A stretch of 36,137 nucleotides of DNA from positions 1 through 36,137 of the IMG/VR virus record IMGVR_UViG_3300046170_000384, one strand, 5' to 3'. This DNA is from a virus. The notes beneath the pieces were generated by a model. It made no database searches. It was not told the origin of the DNA and saw only the letters and a list, made by a program, of their open reading frames with translations. Position 1 is the first letter of the stretch. Each line of letters starts with the position of its first letter. Shown piece after piece: positions 31,466-36,137 of the stretch. The translations under genes were made by a program, and so were the position numbers.

Positions 31466-32494
31466 GAATTAATTTGAGAGACAATCCAGTTATAAGTTTT
31501 ACGAATACCTTCTTCCAAAGTCTGAGAATAATCCCAACCAAGTTCTTTACGAATCAAATCATTGTTAGAATTACGACCACGAACTCCAAGAGGTCCATCA
31601 ATATGAATCTTAGCAACTTCCTTTCCTGCAACTTTTGCAGCAGTATCTACAAGTTGATTGATGGTTACCATCTCTTCAGAACCAATATTAACTGGTCCCA
31701 TAAAATCAGACTGCATCAATCTGTAAGTTGCTTCAACGCATTCGTCAACGAACAAGAAGGAACGAGTTTGTAAGCCATCTCCCCACACTTCGATTGCTCC
31801 ACCTTGCTCCGGGAGGTAAGCGACTTTACGGCAGATTGCAGCTGGTGACTTCTCTCTGCCGCCGTCCCAGGTCCCTTCAGGACCAAAGATATTGTGATAC
31901 CTAGCAATACGAACAGGGATGCCATGGTTGCGATTGTAGGCAAGGTAGAGACGCTCGCTAAAGAGTTTTTCCCATCCGTATTCGGAGTCTGGTGCTGCTG
32001 GATATGCATCATTTTCCCTCAGTCCAGGATTGTTTGTTTCTTCTTGAGCATATTCTGGATACATACAAGCAGAACTAGAGTAGAAAATTTTAGGATAATC
32101 TCCACCCATCTCTTTTACTACTCGGAGAACGTGCAGATTAATAGTCACAGAGTTCTGCATAATGTCTGCATCATTCTCACCACTGAAAACGAAACCTGCA
32201 CCTCCCATATCAGCAGCAAACTGATAGATTTCGTCAAATGGTTCTACCATTTGATAGGGAATTTCATTATGATAATTACCTTGATATCCTTTGAATTTTA
32301 AACACTGTCTAACATGATCATAGTGAGTAAGATCAGCTAACAACAAACTCATTAGCCTCCGTTTCAGAAAATTCGGGACGTTTTACATCAACTCCACGAA
32401 CCCAGTATCCTTCGGATCGTAATCGTTTTACCATATGTGAACCGATAAATCCACCTGCACCCAGTACAAGTGCAGTCTTAGTATATTCAGACAT
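31462..32494 (-). CDS. GDP-mannose 3,5-epimerase (one frameshift), first gene of the glycan operon
   Basis: This enzyme converts GDP-D-mannose to GDP-L-galactose and GDP-L-gulose. It is best known from plants in vitamin C synthesis. The reading starts [20 protein letters not shown] and shifts frame near 32336-32345. It continues [80 protein letters not shown] and [20 protein letters not shown], all diagnostic for GME. Corrected length is about 343 residues. It begins about 25 bases after the -10 of a sigma70 promoter. Its presence beside gmd gives two fates for the same GDP-mannose. Confidence 0.93.
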
Positions 32495-32518
32495 TAATAA
32501 AAAAGTTTCTTATTATGT

Positions 32519-32547
32519 ATCATACAAAAAAAGACCCTTGTTGTCAA
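32519..32547 (-). promoter_or_regulatory. Sigma70 promoter of the glycan operon, inside a terminator
   Basis: Minus-strand TTGACA (32542-32547), 17 bases, TATGAT (32519-32524). The -35 is part of the hairpin loop and 3' arm of the terminator at 32525-32555, and the T-run of the terminator forms the spacer. No late octamer overlaps it, so early transcription of the 17 kb operon is predicted. Confidence 0.75.
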
Positions 32548-32555
32548 GGGTCTTT
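32525..32555 (-). terminator. Terminator upstream of the glycan operon
   Basis: GACCCTTG and CAAGGGTC form a perfect 8-bp stem with a 4-base loop (32533-32552). T-runs flank it, seven T on the minus strand and TTT on the plus strand. It ends transcription arriving from the tRNA side. Confidence 0.85.
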
Positions 32556-32566
32556 GAAGGTCTTGT

Positions 32567-32657
32567 CATGCACGCCACTTGCTCTTTTACCTGAAGCAAG
32601 AAACAGAGCGGGAGTATAACCCCATCCACACCACTTACTCTTAGGTAAAGTAAGAAA
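32567..32657 (-). repeat. Tandem imperfect repeat with two matching hairpins
   Basis: Two units of about 36 bases (32623-32657 and 32567-32603) share TTTCTTRCTT, TAAxAGxRAGTGG and GTGxATG on the minus strand, 56 bases apart hairpin to hairpin. Each forms a stem: CTTACT/AGTAAG (32634-32654) and CTTGCT/AGCAAG (32578-32600). The A-T pair of one is a G-C pair in the other, a compensatory change that suggests selection for RNA structure. No convincing protein is encoded here. Confidence 0.55.
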
Positions 32658-32661
32658 CCTA

Positions 32662-32853
32662 TTAGTTCCAGAGTGCTTGGACTTTTGTTTCCAACTCAAT
32701 GAACCTTGCATCAACTTCTTGTTGTGCTTTATCACTAGATTCTAGTGCTGCAACCTTTGCTTCAAGTGCTTTGAGTCTAGCTTCAACCTCAACGTCATAT
32801 TTTGACATCGCTGCTCCGCTTGCAGACTTTGCTGCTTTTCCTTGTGTTGACAT
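32662..32853 (-). CDS. Small coiled-coil protein
   Basis: This 63-residue protein starts MSTQGKAAKSASGAAMSKYD. It then forms a heptad-repeat coiled coil (VEVEARLKALEAKVAALESS, ending ELETKVQALWN). Short coiled-coil proteins of this type recur in cyanomyoviruses and may be virion-associated. ACTAAATA on the minus strand (32878-32885), 25 bases before the ATG, is a late-type promoter candidate. A downstream in-frame ATG (MSKYD) could also start it. Confidence 0.7.
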   Translation of the reverse strand: MSTQGKAAKSASGAAMSKYDVEVEARLKALEAKVAALESSDKAQQEVDARFIELETKVQALWN

Positions 32854-32877
32854 TTTAATAAATTAATAACTTTTTTT

Positions 32878-32885
32878 TATTTAGT
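32878..32885 (-). promoter_or_regulatory. Late-type promoter octamer ACTAAATA
   Basis: Located 25 bases before the coiled-coil gene and identical to the octamer in the hydrolase promoter spacer at 13651-13658. Confidence 0.4.
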
Positions 32886-32958
32886 TTTTAGAAGGGTCTA
32901 ATGACTCCACCAGTTCTGTTAAAGTCCATCCGTGACTTTGGGATTATCCCGACCAGGG

Positions 32959-33201
32959 CTAGTTTACACGACATACCGAGTCTTTAGTATAACAGGGTAC
33001 ACCATCTGGATCTAACCATTTGGTGTACTCAAAGTCATCAATCGCAGTCAGGAGTTGCATCTGGTTATCAAGGAGGTACATATCACTGTATCTCTTTGAC
33101 CAACTATTTGCTTTTTGAATACGATAGTCTGGCATACCATTGATTTCCAATGTACCACACTCAACATAACGATACGGGAAACGTTCTAGTAGAACTTTCA
33201 T
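32959..33201 (-). CDS. Small soluble phage protein
   Basis: The 80-residue protein starts MKVLLERFPYRYVECGTLEI and continues YSDMYLLDNQMQLLTAIDDF and YTKWLDPDGVPCYTKDSVCR. It is rich in Tyr and Asp with three Cys. It overlaps the gene upstream by four bases (ATGA). The 105 bases after it contain a short AAAGTC/GACTTT hairpin (plus-strand arms) without a T-run. No function is recognised. Confidence 0.65.
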   Translation of the reverse strand: MKVLLERFPYRYVECGTLEINGMPDYRIQKANSWSKRYSDMYLLDNQMQLLTAIDDFEYTKWLDPDGVPCYTKDSVCRVN

Positions 33202-33410
33202 GCTTCGACTGCTTCAAGATCGACAGAGATTTGTTCCATCAAAATATCATAATCATCAAGAGCATCGCCTGAAAAGACAACACCAGTGTTTTCATAATAA
33301 CGACGGACCTTTTTGAGAAGTTTCGGATTCTTCACATCCAGGAAGAACTCTCCATTTACCGCACCCTTTAGAGTTTGGATATCTTTCTTGAACTTAGTAG
33401 TCAGTGTCAT
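33198..33410 (-). CDS. Small soluble phage protein
   Basis: The 70-residue protein starts MTLTTKFKKDIQTLKGAVNG and has a basic central helix (VKNPKLLKKVRRYYENTGVV) and an acidic end (DDYDILMEQISVDLEAVEA). It is led by a sigma70 promoter whose -35 lies in a palindrome. It is the first gene of a two-gene unit. The function is unknown. Confidence 0.65.
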   Translation of the reverse strand: MTLTTKFKKDIQTLKGAVNGEFFLDVKNPKLLKKVRRYYENTGVVFSGDALDDYDILMEQISVDLEAVEA

Positions 33411-33432
33411 TGTTTCGTTTGTTGACCTTAGT

Positions 33433-33462
33433 ATTATAAGGGTTTGACAGGGTTTCTGTCAA
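33433..33462 (-). promoter_or_regulatory. Sigma70 promoter with palindrome over the -35
   Basis: Minus-strand TTGACA (33457-33462), 18 bases, TATAAT (33433-33438). TTGACAG and CTGTCAA (33444-33462, 5-base centre) form a perfect inverted repeat covering the -35, which could be a repressor site or a hairpin ending the tRNA transcript. Confidence 0.7.
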
Positions 33463-33463
33463 G

Positions 33464-33536
33464 TGCTTCCTGTGAGGATCGAACTCACCTTAGGCAAATT
33501 ATGAGTTTGCTGCATTCACCAGATTGCTAAGGAAGC
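33464..33536 (-). tRNA. tRNA-Met(CAU), or tRNA-Ile decoding AUA if lysidine-modified
   Basis: Cloverleaf: acceptor GCTTCCT/AGGAAGC with discriminator A, anticodon stem GCAAA/TTTGC with loop CTCATAA, T-stem GTGAG/CTCAC around TTCGATC. It has no initiator features (no C1-A72 mismatch, no GGG/CCC anticodon stem). A separate tRNA-Ile(UAU) follows, which makes an elongator Met more likely. Confidence 0.88.
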
Positions 33537-33539
33537 AAA

Positions 33540-33611
33540 TAGGACTGCTGGGAATTGAACCCAGTTTACCCCGTTATAAGCAGAGAGCATTAACCAATAT
33601 GCGACAGTCCC
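33540..33611 (-). tRNA. tRNA-Ile(UAU)
   Basis: Acceptor GGGACTG/CAGTCCT (one G-U pair), D-stem GCAT/ATGC, anticodon loop CTTATAA, T-stem CTGGG/CCCAG. A UAU anticodon is rare in bacteria, which normally read AUA with a modified CAU tRNA. It would serve the AUA-rich phage genes. Confidence 0.88.
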
Positions 33612-33785
33612 TCAGGATCCTTCGTTGTTTTGCTCTGTGTATATTCGTATGAGTTCATCATCAGCAGGCACCATCACTGCCCTTTCACCTCTTTTATTTT
33701 GCACTCCTATCGTCTCTCCGTTCTCCACCCTTTCCATCAATTTTTCCCAGTTTTTTTGCCAGTATTCCACTGAATAAAATTCCAT
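33612..33785 (-). CDS. Phd/YefM-type antitoxin-like protein without a visible toxin
   Basis: The 57-residue reading from ATG 33785 is MEFYSVEYWQKNWEKLMERV, then ENGETIGVQNKRGERAVMVP and ADDELIRIY. The pattern W..N...LM..VENGE.I...N..G..AVMVP matches the DNA-binding part of Phd/YefM antitoxins. The frame is open upstream to an ATG at 33869 that overlaps the previous stop (TGATG), so a longer product is possible. No toxin gene is adjacent. It ends directly before the tRNA-Ile gene. It may act as a repressor or neutralise a host toxin; both are inference. Confidence 0.65.
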   Translation of the reverse strand: MEFYSVEYWQKNWEKLMERVENGETIGVQNKRGERAVMVPADDELIRIYTEQNNEGS

Positions 33786-33868
33786 AGTTGCATTATGTAT
33801 AATGAAATTATGTGGTAGGTTCCTATCGCCGCTACTCCTGAACCTGCCGAAGGGGAGCACCGCAGCCA

Positions 33869-34051
33869 TCAAATGCGTCCTACTAGAGCCAATACTCCAT
33901 GAGAGTAAAACCCTAGAAGGATACCACCAAGGATGGCACTTATAATTGTAGCAGTTTTATTGTGTTTGTCAATTGCTTTGTCAATCATTTCCTGACACTC
34001 CTTTTTAGATACAAGGTGGTCAGGTATGATTTCATTCATCCTGTGAGACAT
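33869..34051 (-). CDS. Small C-terminally anchored membrane protein
   Basis: The 60-residue protein has a soluble start (MSHRMNEIIPDHLVSKKECQ) and a C-terminal helix (ATIISAILGGILLGFYSHGV). It overlaps the upstream 51-residue gene by 20 bases and ends in TGATG with the next frame. No function is recognised. Confidence 0.65.
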   Translation of the reverse strand: MSHRMNEIIPDHLVSKKECQEMIDKAIDKHNKTATIISAILGGILLGFYSHGVLALVGRI

Positions 34052-34187
34052 TTAGAAGATTCTTCATTGGGTCTGGTTGTCCCCCTACTATAGCACAAGC
34101 TCGCTTATAATAGTAGTTGTCTGTTGTGCCGTTTTCCTCAAACTTCTCTTTGATGATTGCCCAATTGGCGAATTCGTCTGGATGCAT
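34032..34187 (-). CDS. 51-residue soluble micro-protein
   Basis: The protein starts MHPDEFANWAIIKEKFEENG and continues TTDNYYYKRACAIVGGQPDP and MKNLLNVSQDE. It is acidic and soluble, and first in a short unit with the membrane protein gene that it overlaps. No motif is recognised. Confidence 0.6.
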   Translation of the reverse strand: MHPDEFANWAIIKEKFEENGTTDNYYYKRACAIVGGQPDPMKNLLNVSQDE

Positions 34188-34233
34188 GGTAGAAAGAAAG
34201 TGTCTACAATGCTATTTAATGTATCAAGATGCT

Positions 34234-34255
34234 ACACTGATACTATTATCAGTGT
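34234..34255 (-). terminator. Perfect hairpin just downstream of tRNA-Ser
   Basis: ACACTGATA and TATCAGTGT form a perfect 9-bp inverted repeat with a 4-base loop, starting 7 bases after the 3' end of the tRNA. There is no clear T-run, so it could be a processing or stabilising hairpin instead of a terminator. Confidence 0.5.
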
Positions 34256-34262
34256 TTCTTAA

Positions 34263-34350
34263 CGGAAGAGAGAGGATTCGAACCTCCGGAGGACTTGCAT
34301 CCTCGCTAGTTTTCAAGACTAGAGCCCATAAACCACTCGACCACTCTTCC
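34263..34350 (-). tRNA. tRNA-Ser(UGA)
   Basis: An 88-base class II tRNA with acceptor GGAAGAG/CTCTTCC, anticodon loop CTTGAAA (UGA), long variable arm and T-loop TTCGAAT. It reads UCA codons. Confidence 0.92.
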
Positions 34351-34599
34351 TTATTTGACTTCAAAGTCCAATCTACGAACTTTGCGTCTACGTCTCTCCT
34401 CCTGATAGAGAAGTTCTTGAGTAGAGAAATGACTATCAATCTTTCTCTCCACATTATTAGTTACCATTACAACTTTATCTAAGTCTTTAGCACCAATTTT
34501 ATCATCCACAATACTCATTTGATTGGGACAACCACAGAATTGAACCTTGCTACTGCTTGTTAGTTCTTTTCTACACTCTTTGCATCTAATAGTAATCAT
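34351..34599 (-). CDS. Zinc-ribbon-like small protein
   Basis: This 82-residue protein starts MITIRCKECRKELTSSSKVQ and has FCGCPNQMSIVDDKIGAKDL. CxxC and CGC could bind one zinc in a rubredoxin-like knuckle. The C-terminus is strongly basic (QEERRRRKVRRLDFEVK). It ends immediately at the tRNA-Ser 5' end. A nucleic-acid-binding role is likely but unproven. I recall similar CxxC...CGCPN proteins in cyanophages. Confidence 0.7.
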   Translation of the reverse strand: MITIRCKECRKELTSSSKVQFCGCPNQMSIVDDKIGAKDLDKVVMVTNNVERKIDSHFSTQELLYQEERRRRKVRRLDFEVK

Positions 34600-34621
34600 T
34601 AGTAATACTTTGAATTCGACA

Positions 34622-34693
34622 TGGGCGAAGAGGGGATCGAACCCCCGACAATCTCCGTGTAAAGGAGGTGCTCTACCGCTGAGCTATTCGCCC
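34622..34693 (-). tRNA. tRNA-Val(UAC)
   Basis: Acceptor GGGCGAA/TTCGCCC with discriminator A, anticodon loop TTTACAC, T-stem GGGGG/CCCTC around TTCGATC. It is very like bacterial tRNA-Val(UAC). The anticodon stem has one mismatch at its base. Confidence 0.93.
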
Positions 34694-34695
34694 AA

Positions 34696-34767
34696 CTCCC
34701 CCGGCAGGATTCGAACCTGCGACCAGACGATTAACAGTCGTCGGCTCTACCGCTGAGCTACAGAGGA
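34696..34767 (-). tRNA. tRNA-Asn(GUU)
   Basis: Acceptor TCCTCTG/CGGGGGA (two G-U pairs), D-arm AGCTC/GAGC, anticodon loop CTGTTAA, T-stem GCAGG/CCTGC, discriminator G. The 5' end overlaps the last codons of the gene at 34758. Confidence 0.93.
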
Positions 34768-34952
34768 TTGTTATACTCTTTCTTTGTTTTGAAGTAGAGT
34801 TTATAATATCTCTTCTTCATTTCATTGAGAGTATCCATATCATCTTGAAATCCCATGTATTTACACATTTGGGATGACCCTTCCAATTCACTAATCAATC
34901 TTAGTATACTGACAGGATGTCTTTCAAGTCCTCCAAAATCATACTGAGACAT
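34758..34952 (-). CDS. Small soluble protein whose stop lies inside tRNA-Asn
   Basis: The 64-residue protein starts MSQYDFGGLERHPVSILRLI and ends KRYYKLYFKTKKEYNNPL. Its TAG stop and last two codons are the first ten bases of the tRNA-Asn gene. It lies between two tRNA genes. Tyr/Lys-rich ends are the only notable feature. The function is unknown. Confidence 0.6.
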   Translation of the reverse strand: MSQYDFGGLERHPVSILRLISELEGSSQMCKYMGFQDDMDTLNEMKKRYYKLYFKTKKEYNNPL

Positions 34953-34969
34953 AATAATAGTTTGGAGAA

Positions 34970-35040
34970 AGCGGAATACCAGAATCGAACTGGTGACGAA
35001 AGGTTGGAAACCTTTAGTTTTGCCTCTAAACTAATTCCGC
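34970..35040 (-). tRNA. tRNA-Gly(UCC)
   Basis: Acceptor GCGGAAT/ATTCCGC, anticodon stem AAAGG/CCTTT with loop TTTCCAA, T-stem ACCAG/CTGGT. It reads GGA codons. Confidence 0.92.
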
Positions 35041-35058
35041 ATATGAATGGGCCTTACA

Positions 35059-35088
35059 CAAGAGAGGAGGTGGTGGTGGTCTCTCTTG
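35059..35088 (-). repeat. Hairpin between tRNA-Gly and tRNA-Arg
   Basis: CAAGAGAG and CTCTCTTG form a perfect 8-bp stem around a 14-base GGT-repeat loop (plus-strand sense) in the 56-base spacer. It may separate or help process the two tRNAs. No T-run follows. Confidence 0.45.
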
Positions 35089-35096
35089 ATGCCCAA

Positions 35097-35170
35097 CGAC
35101 TCAAGTAGGATTCGAACCTACGACCGACTGCTTAGAAGGCAGTTGCTCTATCCTGCTGAGCTATTGAGTC
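35097..35170 (-). tRNA. tRNA-Arg(UCU)
   Basis: Acceptor GACTCAA/TTGAGTC with discriminator G, anticodon stem ACTGC/GCAGT with loop CTTCTAA, T-stem GTAGG/CCTAC. It reads AGA, a codon favoured by AT-rich phages and rare in many marine Synechococcus hosts. Confidence 0.93.
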
Positions 35171-35182
35171 ATAGGTAGGGGA

Positions 35183-35413
35183 TTAACCCCTTTCAACGCC
35201 ATCGTTGTTTTCGACAAAATCATCATACTGCTTTTCTGTGATTTCGTCAAGTGATACGACTTCTAAATCTTCTTTAGGGTCGAACCACTCATCAAACTCT
35301 GCCATGATGGCCATTTGATCGTAGATTCGTTCTACACCTTTGCCATTGTACTCTTGGACTTTACCAATTGCCCATTCACGAACTTCTGATACAATTTCTT
35401 CAGTCTCCACCAT
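35183..35413 (-). CDS. Acidic small protein downstream of the GIY-YIG gene
   Basis: The 76-residue protein starts MVETEEIVSEVREWAIGKVQ and continues YDQMAIMAEFDEWFDPKEDL and EITEKQYDDFVENNDG. It is very acidic, as DNA mimics or assembly factors can be, without a recognised family. The frame is open further upstream, but those codons lie within the nuclease gene. It overlaps the nuclease end by 14 bases and ends just before the tRNA-Arg gene. Confidence 0.65.
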   Translation of the reverse strand: MVETEEIVSEVREWAIGKVQEYNGKGVERIYDQMAIMAEFDEWFDPKEDLEVVSLDEITEKQYDDFVENNDGVERG

Positions 35414-35840
35414 AATAATCTTTTCGGAAGTACCTGCTGAGGATGTTACCATTGTAGTATGCAGGTCCTCCTGTGTCAAGGGATTCGGTGAGGACTCCGT
35501 TGAGGAAGAGTTGTTTTGTTTCTTCGAAGTTTGTTTTGCCAGGTGTTTTATGTAATGACAGGATAGTTCTACTAAAATTTTGTCTACCCAATCGTTCAAT
35601 GTCTTCTTTAAGTTCCGGACAAGACCCATAATACTTTTTCCAGTCAGATTCTTTTTTTACTCGGCGTTTCTTTCCTGGAGGTTTCCGATGACTCCAAAAA
35701 TACTTTCGCCCAATGTATTGTCGTTGGTTTGTGAGATTGGTAATGTTATAAACAAAACCATAGTAGTCGTGAACATCGTCACTAGTAAAAGGTCTCTCCA
35801 AATAGATCCATGGATTTTCATAATCAATATCGATACTCAT
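35400..35840 (-). CDS. GIY-YIG endonuclease-like protein
   Basis: This 146-residue protein has YYGFVYNITNLTNQRQYIGR, a GIY-YIG-type catalytic start (YGFVY and YIGR), then FWSHRKPPGKKRRVKKESDW and YYGSCPELKEDIERLG. Its C-terminus has YNGNILSRYFRKDYYGGD. Such proteins are common in cyanophages and resemble T4 Seg-type homing endonucleases. The ATG at 35840 overlaps codons of the previous gene. It is next to the tRNA cluster, a frequent site of homing and exchange. Confidence 0.8.
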   Translation of the reverse strand: MSIDIDYENPWIYLERPFTSDDVHDYYGFVYNITNLTNQRQYIGRKYFWSHRKPPGKKRRVKKESDWKKYYGSCPELKEDIERLGRQNFSRTILSLHKTPGKTNFEETKQLFLNGVLTESLDTGGPAYYNGNILSRYFRKDYYGGD

Positions 35841-35985
35841 CAATAATGTTTAACACCTTGTCGAGATATTTATGTGCCATATCTCGATCCCCTTGCCATG
35901 TGGTATCAGGTTCATCGTATACATCATTTTTTAATTTGAGTACACGATTTTTTAACTCTTCTTTCTTCAGTTCATTCTTAGGCAT
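35824..35985 (-). CDS. 53-residue soluble micro-protein
   Basis: The protein starts MPKNELKKEELKNRVLKLKN and continues DVYDEPDTTWQGDRDMAHKY and LDKVLNIIDEYRY. It is helical and charged. It overlaps the nuclease gene by 17 bases and follows the partial gene at the right edge. The function is unknown. Confidence 0.6.
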   Translation of the reverse strand: MPKNELKKEELKNRVLKLKNDVYDEPDTTWQGDRDMAHKYLDKVLNIIDEYRY

Positions 35986-35994
35986 AGGGGAAAC

Positions 35995-36137
35995 TCATGT
36001 CCCTCTATTTAAGCATTTCTTTTCATCTTTGTCATCATTTTTGAGCATTTCAACAATTTGTTGGTATCTAATCACTTGGTCTGGGAGATATGGTTGAGGC
36101 CCAAGACGTAGTAAATCTTGGTCCTCTTTCGAAAGTT
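35995..36137 (-). CDS. 3' part of a gene running off the right edge
   Basis: Only the C-terminal 46 or so residues are present: LSKEDQDLLRLGPQPYLPDQ, then VIRYQQIVEMLKNDDKDEKK and CLNRGT. It is soluble and charged. It ends 10 bases before the next ATG, so it is in the same operon. The family cannot be told from the fragment. Confidence 0.55.
   Translation of the reverse strand, partial: LSKEDQDLLRLGPQPYLPDQVIRYQQIVEMLKNDDKDEKKCLNRGT

Noticed and set aside
32544-32735. Minus-strand frame ending GKRASGVHDKTFKDP
   Set aside because: It overlaps the coiled-coil gene out of frame and runs through both tandem hairpins and the terminator. The repeats explain the sequence better.
34117-34482. Plus-strand frame across the tRNA-Ser gene
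   Set aside because: It would be translated across a tRNA on the other strand and covers the zinc-ribbon gene antisense.

Overview
The window is a stretch of a T4-like cyanophage (cyanomyovirus) genome. The evidence is a set of phage-borne photosynthesis genes (psbA, psbD, a plastocyanin, two high-light-inducible proteins), tightly packed minus-strand genes with ATGA, TAATG or TGATG stop/start overlaps, small membrane proteins of the kind cyanomyoviruses carry, T4-type late promoter octamers (TATAAATA) beside sigma70 promoters, and a cluster of seven tRNA genes. The host is most likely marine Prochlorococcus or Synechococcus. Everything lies on the minus strand except three secreted-protein genes at 4420-6404. 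Positions are + strand coordinates, so minus-strand operons read right to left.

Layout. (1) 1-2759: a photosystem II block, psbA, a small membrane protein, psbD and the start of a DoxX-family gene, behind a composite early/late promoter and a structured psbA leader. (2) 2759-7432: a putative virion protein, three plus-strand genes with signal peptides, and small structural or membrane genes. (3) 7526-10443: a petE-led operon with a truncated 6-phosphogluconate dehydrogenase, a thermonuclease and many micro-genes. (4) 10523-13602: membrane proteins, a secreted HExxH protein and a SleB-type cell-wall hydrolase, the likely lysis region. (5) 13662-14673: a chained micro-operon with two hli genes and a paralogue of the psbA-psbD spacer gene. 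(6) 15006-15372: a beta-barrel-like envelope protein with its own composite promoter. (7) 15517-32494: a 17 kb, 20-gene glycan operon. (8) 32544-36137: tandem hairpins, small genes, seven tRNAs and a GIY-YIG nuclease.

The most striking system is the glycan operon. It encodes GDP-mannose 3,5-epimerase, GDP-mannose 4,6-dehydratase and GDP-fucose synthase, a DegT-type sugar aminotransferase, a UDP-glucose/GDP-mannose-type dehydrogenase, a further sugar epimerase, an NAD synthetase, three GT11 fucosyltransferases, a GT6 (ABO blood-group family) transferase, two GT25 enzymes, GT-A, GT-B, GT-D and STELLO-type transferases, and two FkbM methyltransferases. GDP-fucose supply, GT11 and GT6 are the parts that make Fuc-alpha-1,2-Gal and its alpha-1,3-substituted (ABO-like) derivatives, so this phage may build a histo-blood-group-like glycan on its virion or on the host envelope. 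That product is an inference from gene content.

Thirteen single-base frameshifts break ten otherwise well-preserved genes, including psbA (2) and psbD (3). Several lie in homopolymers. They look like long-read assembly errors, so these genes are annotated as whole CDSs with the breakpoints given.
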